This document shows positions 32,823 to 40,392 of a DNA stretch of 64,000 bases, one piece after another (position 1 is the stretch's first letter; every line of letters begins with the position of its first letter). The translations under genes and the position numbers were made by a program. The stretch is from CAWDPQ01 sp049642465 (GTDB taxonomy: Bacteria; Acidobacteriota; Vicinamibacteria; Vicinamibacterales; 2-12-FULL-66-21): positions 1-64,000 of the forward strand of contig JBAROV010000224.1 in the NCBI GenBank assembly GCA_049642465.1. The letters run 5' to 3'. The notes under the pieces are model-generated. The model ran no database searches and was not told the origin of the DNA. It was given only the letters and a program-made list of their open reading frames with translations.

Positions 32823-35800
32823 CGGTGACCCGCGCACTCGAGCGCGATCGCCAGGGCGTCCGGCGCGCGCTCCAGCGTCCGGGCCACGGCGATCTCGTGC
32901 TCGTCGCAATCTCGGTGGTTGCCGCGATGATGGTTGCCGCTGCTTACCTCGGCCGCACGACGTTGTCGTCAAGGTTGCAGCAGGGCAGCGTGACCGTGAA
33001 CCTGAACACCGTGCCTGACGCGGCGCGTCTCGAACCTGCGCTGGCACCAGCTTTCGACAACGCAGCCGATCGCCAACTGGCAGCCAGGGAGCTGTTCGGC
33101 TTTCTCGCTCAGGCGGAAGGTGGGAGACGGCGCATCAGGAACGTCGGGGCAATCACGCAGGCGGCGGTGCCCGTGGCGGCCATCGAGCGAGATGCTGATC
33201 TGCACGCTTATCAGGAGCGACTCAGGGCCGCGCGCGCTCGGGGAGAAAGTTCGAGCGTCGCACCACAATCGCTGAGCCTGCTCACATCGTCCGACCTGGC
33301 AGCCGTGAAACCGTTTCTCGTCGTTCGAGAGCGGAGCGCCGTCCGCAACGCCGTACTGCTCTGGACGGTGCTCTATCTGGCCGCGTTTCACCTCGTATCG
33401 CTTTTGTGGCGGGTGCGCGCGATCCGCGGCGATCGAGCCGCGCTGGCGGCCGTCCATCTGCTTACGGCTATTGGACTGGCGATAATGATCGGGCGGTCAG
33501 ATCCGCTTCGCGACACGATGCTGTTCGTGCGCTTTGCTCAAACAGTTCTCGTCGGCGCAGGCGTGATGGCGCTGGTCTCGCTTGTCAACTTCCGCACGTC
33601 GGCTTTCCGGGAGTTCAGTTTCGTCCCACTCGCCGGCGCATTTCTACTGTCGCTCCTCCTGATTGTCTTTGGGAGCGGTCCCACAGGCAGCAACGCGAAG
33701 GTCAATCTCGGCCCAGTTCAGCCGATCGAAGCGATTCGGCTGCTCATCGTCCTCTTTCTTGCCGGATATTTTGCCCGGCGATGGGAACTCCTGAGAGACG
33801 TGCGCAGTGAGACGGTTCGAGGCCGATCGATGCCGGCCTGGCTCAACGTGCCGCGGCTCGAATACGTCGTGCCGGTGATTTTCGGCGTGATCCTGGCGCT
33901 CGGACTGTTTTTCGTTCAGCGCGACCTCGGGCCGGCGCTCGTCATTTCGGTTGTGTTTCTTGCGATGTATGCGATTGCTCGGGGCGGCGTGGCGATGACC
34001 CTGACCGGGTTCGCACTCGTCGCAGCCGGATTTTTCGTCGGATATCAAATCGGGATTTCCGCAACACTCATCGAACGGGTGCGCATGTGGCAGTCGCCGT
34101 GGGACAACGCAGCGCGGGGGGGCGATCAGATTGCCCAGGCGCTGTGGGCGGTCGCGACCGGCAGCACGTTCGGCACGGGGCTCGGCCTCGGGGACACCAG
34201 ATATTTGCCGGCGGGCCACACCGATCTCGCGCTGGCGGCGGCCGCCGAGGAACTTGGCTTCGTCGGCGTGCTGGCGATCGGCGCTGCCTACCTCGCGGTG
34301 GTCTGGCGTGGAATGGCGACGGCACGCCGATCGTCAAGTGACTACACCCTGTTTCTCGCCATCGGCATGACGCTGCTCATCGCCGTTCCCGTACTGTTGA
34401 TGACGGCCGGCGTCTTCGGCGTCGTGCCGCTGACCGGCGTCGTCACTCCGTTCCTGAGCTACGGGGGTTCGGCGATGCTGGCAAATTTCGCCGCCGTTGG
34501 CGTACTCGCGTCGATTCGCTCCGACAGGCACGCGTCGATGGAACTGCGCAGTCTGGATCGGCCCGTGCGATGGACTGCTTTTTCGCTAGGCGCCGGCGCG
34601 CTCGCGTCGCTCTTCGTGATTGCGCGCGTGCAGATCCTACGGGCCGACGAGATCGTTGTCCGGCCGCACCTCGGCATGCAAGCGGACGGCACGCGTCGAT
34701 ATCAGTACAACCCGAGAGTCCTCGACGTCGCTCGTGAAATTCCGCGCGGACGCGTGCTCGATCGGCGAGGCCTTCCGGTGGCAACAGAGACAGCAGCGCT
34801 GGCGCGTCCGGCGCGAGCCGACTATCAACGGCTTGGGATTTCATTGGATGACGCCTGCCCGGACCAGGATGCGCGCTGCTACCCGCTTGGCGGGCGTGCC
34901 TTTCACCTGCTCGGCGACGCGCGGACACGCCTCAACTGGGGTGCATCCAATACGGCATTTCTCGAACGGGACGCCGAGGCACAGCTGCGTGGTTTCGACG
35001 ACCACGAGACGCTGGTTCGGACGGTCGATACTGGGGGTGGCCCGGCGTGGGCAGTGAGGCGCGATTACCACGATCTCGTTCCACTGCTTCGCCATCGTCA
35101 CCAACGTGAACATCGTGCCGTGAAGGCAATTCTGACCAAGCCTCGAGACGTGCACACCACGATTGACGCAGCGCTGCAGGCTCGGACGGCGGCTATTCTC
35201 GCCGCACACGTGAGCAAATCGGCGTCGGGGCGAGGCGCAGCGGTCGTTCTCGACCCGGCGACGGGAGATCTGCTCGCAAGCGTCAGCTATCCATGGCCCG
35301 TTGGTGCGGCTCGTACGGAACCCGGCAAATCGTCCGACGATCTGCTCGATCGAGCGCGATTCGGCCTGTATCCTCCCGGGTCCACCTTCAAGATCGTGAC
35401 GGCCGCGGCAGCACTGCGGCAAAAAACAAACCTGAGGGATTTGAGGTTCACCTGTTCGCGGCTGCCTGATTCGCGAGTCGGCGCGCGGATCTCCGGGTGG
35501 GGCCGGCCCGTCCGGGACGACGAGCTCGATCGAGTGCCGCACGGAACGATCGGCATGCACGAGGCGATGTCGGTGTCCTGCAACGCCTATTTCGCGCAAC
35601 TCGCAGTCCGGCTCGGTCCAGAGGCGTTGATTGCGGCAGCGCAGCCGCTCGGGCTCTCGCTCGCTCGCGGAAACACCGCCGGCAATGTCCGCGACGCGCT
35701 GCCTCAGGTCGGCTATGGTCAGGGGGAAGTCGTGGCCACACCGCTTCGCATGGCGCGCGTCGCTGCCACGATTGCCGCTGACGGTGTGGTGCCAGACGTC

Positions 35801-36136
35801 CGGTGGGAGTCTGGCCCCGGAACGGGCGAACCGCACGTGTACCTATCGCGCGAGAGTGCGCGTCTTCTCGGGCGCTACATGCGCGACGTCGTCCTGTCGG
35901 GAACGGGTCGCGCGCTTCGCAATCACACCTTACCGATCGCGGGCAAAACCGGTACGGCGGAAATCGCGGGCGCGGCGTCGCACTCATGGTTCATCGGGTT
36001 TGCGCCGTATGGTCCCGCGTCACGCCGAGTGGCAGTGGCGGTCTTGATCGAGAATGCAGGTTATGGCGCCAGCGCAGCGACACCGGCGGCGGGGGAAATC
36101 TTCACCGCCGCGGCGGCGTCGGGGTTGGTCAAGTGA
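32813..36136 (+). CDS. SEDS glycosyltransferase fused to class B penicillin-binding protein
   Basis: 1107 residues joining two peptidoglycan synthases normally made as separate proteins. The N-terminal part is a SEDS (RodA/FtsW) polymerase with about ten membrane helices, FVQRDLGPAL, catalytic-loop HTDLALAAAAEELGFVG (Asp471) and VVTPFLSYGGSAML. The C-terminal transpeptidase carries SxxK (PPGSTFKIV, Ser857/Lys860), SxN in VSCNAYFAQ and KTGTA (Lys1045). A periplasmic pedestal region with PRGRVLDRRG links them. It would polymerise and cross-link glycan in one chain, at the membrane. An extra N-terminal helix plus periplasmic domain (residues about 27-165) precedes the SEDS core. Neighbouring kinase, phosphatase and FHA genes suggest phospho-control. 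Confidence 0.93.
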   Translation: MAVTVTRALERDRQGVRRALQRPGHGDLVLVAISVVAAMMVAAAYLGRTTLSSRLQQGSVTVNLNTVPDAARLEPALAPAFDNAADRQLAARELFGFLAQAEGGRRRIRNVGAITQAAVPVAAIERDADLHAYQERLRAARARGESSSVAPQSLSLLTSSDLAAVKPFLVVRERSAVRNAVLLWTVLYLAAFHLVSLLWRVRAIRGDRAALAAVHLLTAIGLAIMIGRSDPLRDTMLFVRFAQTVLVGAGVMALVSLVNFRTSAFREFSFVPLAGAFLLSLLLIVFGSGPTGSNAKVNLGPVQPIEAIRLLIVLFLAGYFARRWELLRDVRSETVRGRSMPAWLNVPRLEYVVPVIFGVILALGLFFVQRDLGPALVISVVFLAMYAIARGGVAMTLTGFALVAAGFFVGYQIGISATLIERVRMWQSPWDNAARGGDQIAQALWAVATGSTFGTGLGLGDTRYLPAGHTDLALAAAAEELGFVGVLAIGAAYLAVVWRGMATARRSSSDYTLFLAIGMTLLIAVPVLLMTAGVFGVVPLTGVVTPFLSYGGSAMLANFAAVGVLASIRSDRHASMELRSLDRPVRWTAFSLGAGALASLFVIARVQILRADEIVVRPHLGMQADGTRRYQYNPRVLDVAREIPRGRVLDRRGLPVATETAALARPARADYQRLGISLDDACPDQDARCYPLGGRAFHLLGDARTRLNWGASNTAFLERDAEAQLRGFDDHETLVRTVDTGGGPAWAVRRDYHDLVPLLRHRHQREHRAVKAILTKPRDVHTTIDAALQARTAAILAAHVSKSASGRGAAVVLDPATGDLLASVSYPWPVGAARTEPGKSSDDLLDRARFGLYPPGSTFKIVTAAAALRQKTNLRDLRFTCSRLPDSRVGARISGWGRPVRDDELDRVPHGTIGMHEAMSVSCNAYFAQLAVRLGPEALIAAAQPLGLSLARGNTAGNVRDALPQVGYGQGEVVATPLRMARVAATIAADGVVPDVRWESGPGTGEPHVYLSRESARLLGRYMRDVVLSGTGRALRNHTLPIAGKTGTAEIAGAASHSWFIGFAPYGPASRRVAVAVLIENAGYGASAATPAAGEIFTAAAASGLVK

Positions 36137-36229
36137 CGCCTTCCGCCTTCGCGCGGAGCGCTTCGGCGGACCGCCGTAGCCTTGGCGGAGGCTGGTTGAG
36201 CGGAAGAACTGTTTTCTGAAGGAACCGTT
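36137..36229. repeat. Spacer with CGGCGGACCGCCG-type palindromic element
   Basis: The gap before the second FHA gene holds GC-rich inverted words (CGGCGG/CCGCCG, CCTTGGCGGAGG) similar to those at 2496-2599; likely a member of a dispersed extragenic palindrome family. GAAGGA at the end serves as Shine-Dalgarno for the next gene. Confidence 0.5.
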
Positions 36230-37045
36230 ATGGATCTTCTCGCGAAAGCTCGGAAGCTCGAATCGACAATCTCCCGGACGCTCGATGGCGCTGTCGAGGG
36301 GTTCGTCGGCCGGTCGCCGCGACAGCCAGTGGAGATCGTGCAGGCGGTGCTCGATAGCGCCGAGCAGCAGATTCAGCCGGCTGGGCGGGGGACGCGCGTC
36401 TTCCCGTTCAATCAGATCACGCTGCACGTCCTCGCGCCGTCGCGTTCCGACAAAGCGCGCTTCGCCGCGGTCGCGGACGGGCCACCACCGCTCGCGCAGC
36501 GCGTCACCGAACGTCTGAAGTCCACGGGCTGCGCGGTCGATCGTCTCGAGGTGCAGGTTCTCTTCGCACCGCGCGCGAAGCCAGACTGGCTTGCGCCCGA
36601 ACATCACATCGTTTTCGATCGCGTCGACCTGCCGGCGCCGATCGAAGCACCGCCGCCCGCAGTGCAGGCGGCGGCCAAAATTGAATTGAGCGTTGTTTCC
36701 GGCTCCGCGCAGCGTCCGGCGTTCACTTTCAGTGGCGAACGGATCGACATTGGCCGTCGTGCCGAGGTGCTCGACCACCGGCAGCACCTGATTCGCATGA
36801 ACCATATTGCGTTCACGGAAGGGGACAACGACGTCAATCGGACTGTCTCCAGAAGACACGCGCACATCGCGTACACCGCTGCCTCGCGAGAGTACCGCGT
36901 GCATGACGACGGGAGTTCGCGGGGAACCGCGATCCTCCGCGGCGGTCAGACGGTTCGCGTACCGCAGGGCTCGCGAGGGATCCGGCTCGAATCCGGCGAC
37001 GAGATCGCCCTGGGCGAAGCGCGTCTGAGGGTCAAGATTCGCTAG
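36230..37045 (+). CDS. DUF3662 plus FHA domain protein
   Basis: 271 residues. N-terminal DUF3662-type domain (GFVGRSPRQPVEIVQAVLDSAEQQIQP...RVFPFNQITLHVLAP) and C-terminal FHA domain (about 170-270; IDIGRRAE, VSRRHAHI, GSSRGTAI). GAAGGA 7-12 nt upstream supports the ATG. Last gene of the phospho-signalling/wall-growth block. FhaA in mycobacteria regulates late peptidoglycan precursor steps; a comparable scaffold role between the kinase and the SEDS-PBP enzyme is inferred from domain content and position. Confidence 0.87.
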   Translation: MDLLAKARKLESTISRTLDGAVEGFVGRSPRQPVEIVQAVLDSAEQQIQPAGRGTRVFPFNQITLHVLAPSRSDKARFAAVADGPPPLAQRVTERLKSTGCAVDRLEVQVLFAPRAKPDWLAPEHHIVFDRVDLPAPIEAPPPAVQAAAKIELSVVSGSAQRPAFTFSGERIDIGRRAEVLDHRQHLIRMNHIAFTEGDNDVNRTVSRRHAHIAYTAASREYRVHDDGSSRGTAILRGGQTVRVPQGSRGIRLESGDEIALGEARLRVKIR

Positions 37046-37064
37046 CGGTGCGACCGCGGCGATC

Positions 37065-37094
37065 TTGTCGAGGCTTCAGCGCCACTGCTATGAT
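37065..37094 (+). promoter_or_regulatory. Candidate sigma-70 promoter for tRNA-Phe
   Basis: TTGTCG, 18-nt spacer, TATGAT. The start site would be near 37101, leaving a GC-rich leader of about 100 nt that contains inverted words before the tRNA 5' end. The leader would have to be removed by RNase P. Confidence 0.5.
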
Positions 37095-37202
37095 CGGAGT
37101 TCCGGCGACGCTGCGCCTCAGACCTTGGGGCTCCGCCTCGCCAGACCGCATTGCTTGGCAACGCCGCGCTGAGACGCGGCTCGCCGACGCGCCCAGTTCC
37201 AG

Positions 37203-37278
<76 letters not shown>

Positions 37279-37426
37279 TTCTCGACTTCGCTCGGTGGGG
37301 CCCCTTGACATTCCACTCTGCCCAAAAAACGTTCGGCCTCAGCTATTTAGATGGCATCAATGATGCTGCCTTGGACGTCCGGAGGCGTCTGGACGGCCTT
37401 GGTGTGGTCCGTCCTTACACAGGTAT

Positions 37427-37606
37427 GTGAAGGATCTTCCGTCAGAGGAACGCATCAAGGCACGGCTGCGGGAGCTGACCGAAGACAGTCGGAAGCTTCG
37501 CGAAGAGCTCGAGGAGATGATCCGTCACGAGCCGAACCGCACCCGATCCTTCACCCACGACCGCCCCATCCGTACGGCGGCGCGCCGGCGAAAGCCGCGA
37601 ACCTGA
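37427..37606 (+). CDS. Small charged helical protein (59 residues)
   Basis: A short frame starting GTG and reading KDLPSEERIKARLRELTED, then SRKLREELEEMIRHEP and a basic tail. It has the heptad-like charge pattern of an amphipathic or coiled-coil helix and codon use like nearby genes. No recognised family. It is convergent with recA (22 bp between the stops). The region 37279-37426 before it shows no gene; it starts with GGTGGGGCCCC, an element also found near 15330 and 48050. Start codon choice is uncertain because no ATG is in frame and the Shine-Dalgarno is poor. Confidence 0.5.
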   Translation: MKDLPSEERIKARLRELTEDSRKLREELEEMIRHEPNRTRSFTHDRPIRTAARRRKPRT

Positions 37607-37628
37607 CGTCCGCGGCGTCCACCCTGCT

Positions 37629-38669
37629 TCAGACCGCTGCCGGCTCCCCCTCCCGCGCCACCAACCCCAGTTCTTTTCGCACCCGATCTTCAAGGGTCTT
37701 GAAGACCGTGGGATTGTCTTTCAGAAACTGTTTGACGTTTTCCCGGCCCTGGCCGAGCCGTTCGCCCGCGAACGCGAACCACGTGCCGCTCTTCTCCACG
37801 ATCTTGCGATCGACGGCAAGATCCAGCAGATCCCCTTCGCGTGAGATCCCCTCACCGTACATCACGTCGAACTCCGCCTCGCGGAACGGCGGCGAGACTT
37901 TGTTCTTCACGACCTTCACCCGCGTACGGCCCCCGACAACCGTGTCCCCGTCCTTGATTGCGCCGATGCGGCGGATATCAAGGCGGACCGAGGAGTAGAA
38001 CTTCAGGGCACGGCCGCCGGTCGTCGTCTCCGGGTTCCCGAACATCACACCGATTTTTTCACGCAGCTGATTGATGAAGATGAGGCACGTCTTGGACTTG
38101 GACACGACGCCGGTGAGTTTCCGAAGCGCCTGCGACATGAGCCGCGCCTGCAGACCCATCTGCGCTTCGCCCATTTCTCCTTCGATCTCGGCGCGAGGCA
38201 CGAGGGCCGCAACTGAGTCCACGACGACGACGTCCACGCCGCCGGATCGAACGAGCACTTCCACAATCTCGAGCGCCTGCTCGCCATTGTCTGGCTGTGA
38301 GACGAGCAAATTATCGAGATCGACACCGAGCTTTTTCGCATACTGCGCGTCGAGCGCGTGCTCCGCGTCAACGAATGCAGCCATGCCGCCGAGCTTTTGC
38401 GCCTCGGCGATGATCTGCAGCGTCAGTGTGGTTTTGCCTGAAGACTCTGGTCCGAAGATTTCGACCACTCGGCCGCGCGGCACGCCGCCGATGCCCAAGG
38501 CGTAATCGAGGCTGACCGCCCCGGTGGAGATAGCCGGCACCGCGGTGACGGCATCCTTTTGGCCCAGCCGCATGATCGAGCCCTTGCCAAACTGCTTCTC
38601 GATCTGGCCGACGGCCATTTCAATCGCCTTGAGGCGTTCACGGTCGTTTCGTTCTTCAACTGGCGGCAT
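37629..38669 (-). CDS. recA: Recombinase RecA
   Basis: 346 residues, full length. Walker A GPESSGKTT, catalytic Glu in FVDAEHALD, Walker B VVVVDSVAALVPRAE, the DNA-binding loops GEAQMGLQARLMSQALRKLT and INQLREKIGVMFGNPETTTGGRALKFYSSVRLDIRR. Performs strand exchange in recombinational repair and activates LexA self-cleavage where present. A good sigma-70 promoter lies 120 nt upstream, and a CATTCG direct repeat sits just after the predicted start site. The gene stands alone, with no recX next to it. Confidence 0.98.
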   Translation of the reverse strand: MPPVEERNDRERLKAIEMAVGQIEKQFGKGSIMRLGQKDAVTAVPAISTGAVSLDYALGIGGVPRGRVVEIFGPESSGKTTLTLQIIAEAQKLGGMAAFVDAEHALDAQYAKKLGVDLDNLLVSQPDNGEQALEIVEVLVRSGGVDVVVVDSVAALVPRAEIEGEMGEAQMGLQARLMSQALRKLTGVVSKSKTCLIFINQLREKIGVMFGNPETTTGGRALKFYSSVRLDIRRIGAIKDGDTVVGGRTRVKVVKNKVSPPFREAEFDVMYGEGISREGDLLDLAVDRKIVEKSGTWFAFAGERLGQGRENVKQFLKDNPTVFKTLEDRVRKELGLVAREGEPAAV

Positions 38670-38758
38670 AGCGGCTCCTGATTGAATTAACTCCGTTGAT
38701 GTGGCGCCGGTTGACCGCCGCCCATAGCAGTATGGAGACAGGGTGTGACAGGGGAGGT

Positions 38759-38819
38759 CATTCGACGAGAGGACATTCGGAGCGAGTGCATTCTAGGTTT
38801 GTGCCGGGGCGAAAGTCAA
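38759..38819 (-). promoter_or_regulatory. recA promoter and downstream direct repeat
   Basis: On the minus strand: -35 TTGACT (38819-38814), 18-nt spacer, -10 TAGAAT (38795-38790); start site near 38783, about 113-nt leader. Directly after the start come two copies of CGAATG (38779-38774 and 38764-38759), spaced 15 nt. A direct repeat at this place could be a LexA-type operator, but it does not match a consensus I know. Confidence 0.65.
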
Positions 38820-38968
38820 GCGCCAAAACGTGCACTGCTGCTCTCTAGACTCCTTTCTATCAAAGACTTATAAGAAGCGCCACTTTCGCCCTGCGGGTTC
38901 GGATGTTTCAGAATCCGCAAAGTGAGGCGTGTGCGGGATGCGGCGGTTTCTGCGAGTAAATTAGAGAC

Positions 38969-39469
38969 ATGCCATCGCCGCTGGGGCATGCCTTGGGCGG
39001 CCTCGCCGCTGGTTGGCTCGTATCCTCGACTTCAGGTCGCCATCGCGACCTGACGGACGCCGCCTGGTTCGCTGTCGCCGGCATGGCCGCGGACCTCGAT
39101 CTGCTCGTCGGCGCTCACAGCGGTCCCTCGCACAGCATAGGAGCGACCGTCGGCGTCGGACTGGTCACGTGTCTACTTCGTCGGCGTTGGCGGTTCACGC
39201 TGGCTGTCAGCGCGGCGTACGCCTCCCACATCCTGCTCGACTGGCTGGGCAGCGACGCGGCGCCGCCGATCGGCATCATGGCCTTATGGCCGTTCACACG
39301 CGAGTACTACGAGTCCAGTCTCCACCTGTTTTACGCCGTCTCGCGGCGATACTGGCTCCCGAATTTCTGGAGTCTCAACGTCCGGGCAGTAGGGAGGGAA
39401 CTCATGGTGCTGACGCCAGTGGCACTCGCGATCGGATTTCTGCGGTTGCGCCGACGTCAGTACTTGTAA
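38969..39469 (+). CDS. YdjM-like membrane-bound metal-dependent hydrolase
   Basis: 166 residues with several membrane helices and the YdjM/LexA-binding-inner-membrane family pattern: N-terminal SPLGHALGGLAAG, MAADLDLLVG, GPSHSIGAT, SHILLDWLGSDA. The His and Asp residues probably bind metal. Substrate unknown. TAAATT lies 6 nt before the ATG, suggesting a leaderless start. The 3' end overlaps the convergent hbd gene by 13 bp. The 299-bp region upstream contains only the recA promoter and this short promoter. Confidence 0.8.
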   Translation: MPSPLGHALGGLAAGWLVSSTSGRHRDLTDAAWFAVAGMAADLDLLVGAHSGPSHSIGATVGVGLVTCLLRRRWRFTLAVSAAYASHILLDWLGSDAAPPIGIMALWPFTREYYESSLHLFYAVSRRYWLPNFWSLNVRAVGRELMVLTPVALAIGFLRLRRRQYL

Positions 39470-40305
39470 AAGCCCTGTCCGCTCTTTCGTCCGAGATGTC
39501 CCGCGGAGACCATGCGGCGGAGGAGCGGACAAGGTCGATACTTCGGATCACCAAGTCCGGTATGCAGCACTTCGAGGATCGCCAGACAAACGTCGAGGCC
39601 GATGAAGTCCGCGAGGGTGAGCGGGCCCATCGGGTGATTCATTCCAAGCCTCATCACGGTGTCAATGGATTCGGCGGTGCCGACCCCTTCCATCAGCGCG
39701 AAAATCGCCTCGTTGATCATCGGCATGAGGACACGGTTCGCGATGAACCCGGGATAGTCGGCGGACTCGACCGCGGTTTTGTTGAGCCGGATACACAGCT
39801 CGGTCGCCGTCATCATGGCCTCAGCCGACGTGGCTTGACCGCGAATCAGTTCCACCAGCGACATGACCGGAACCGGATTCATGAAATGCATACCGAGCAC
39901 CTTGCCCGCGCGGTTCGTGGCCGCTCCGAGCAGCGTGATTGAAATCGAAGAGGTGTTGGACGACAGAACGACGTCGGGGCGGGTAATCTGATCGAGTCGC
40001 GCGAAAAGCGACCGCTTCACCTGCGCATCTTCGAACACGGCTTCGACGATATAGTCGCAGTCGGCGACGCTGTCGACACTGGTGCCGGCGCTCAACCGGG
40101 CAAGGGCGGCATCACGATCGCCGGCGGTCATCCGTCCTTTTTCGACGAACCTCGCCATGCTTCGTTCGATCGTGGCGCGCGCCCGGTCCAGCGCGGGCGC
40201 TGCCGAGTCGATGAGCCGAACGTCGAATCCAGCCTGGGTGAACACCTGGGCGATACCGTTGCCCATGGTGCCCGCGCCAATCACGCCTACACGCCTGACG
40301 CTCAT
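39457..40305 (-). CDS. hbd: 3-hydroxybutyryl-CoA dehydrogenase
   Basis: 282 residues, the usual monofunctional length. N-terminal Rossmann motif GVIGAGTMGNGIAQV; catalytic His in MHFMNPVPVM with Glu in VELIRG; C-terminal domain with YPGFIANRVLMPMINEAIF, MNHPMGPLTLADFIGLD and GRKSGQGFYKY. Interconverts acetoacetyl-CoA and 3-hydroxybutyryl-CoA using NAD(P). A thiolase gene two genes away on the same strand supports an acetoacetyl-CoA/butanoate or fatty-acid role. Confidence 0.95.
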   Translation of the reverse strand: MSVRRVGVIGAGTMGNGIAQVFTQAGFDVRLIDSAAPALDRARATIERSMARFVEKGRMTAGDRDAALARLSAGTSVDSVADCDYIVEAVFEDAQVKRSLFARLDQITRPDVVLSSNTSSISITLLGAATNRAGKVLGMHFMNPVPVMSLVELIRGQATSAEAMMTATELCIRLNKTAVESADYPGFIANRVLMPMINEAIFALMEGVGTAESIDTVMRLGMNHPMGPLTLADFIGLDVCLAILEVLHTGLGDPKYRPCPLLRRMVSAGHLGRKSGQGFYKY

Positions 40306-40377
40306 GGGTAGAGTTTACTCGTGTGGATATCGGGAGAACAGGTGCGAAAATGCCGCGTGCGAGTGCGCGGGCACGAT

Positions 40378-40383
40378 TATAAT
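40378..40383 (+). promoter_or_regulatory. Candidate -10 of a leaderless promoter
   Basis: TATAAT, a perfect -10 hexamer, ends 9 nt before the ATG at 40393. No Shine-Dalgarno is present. This also argues for the start at 40393 over an in-frame GTG at 40321. Confidence 0.55.
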
Positions 40384-40392
40384 TCGCGACTC

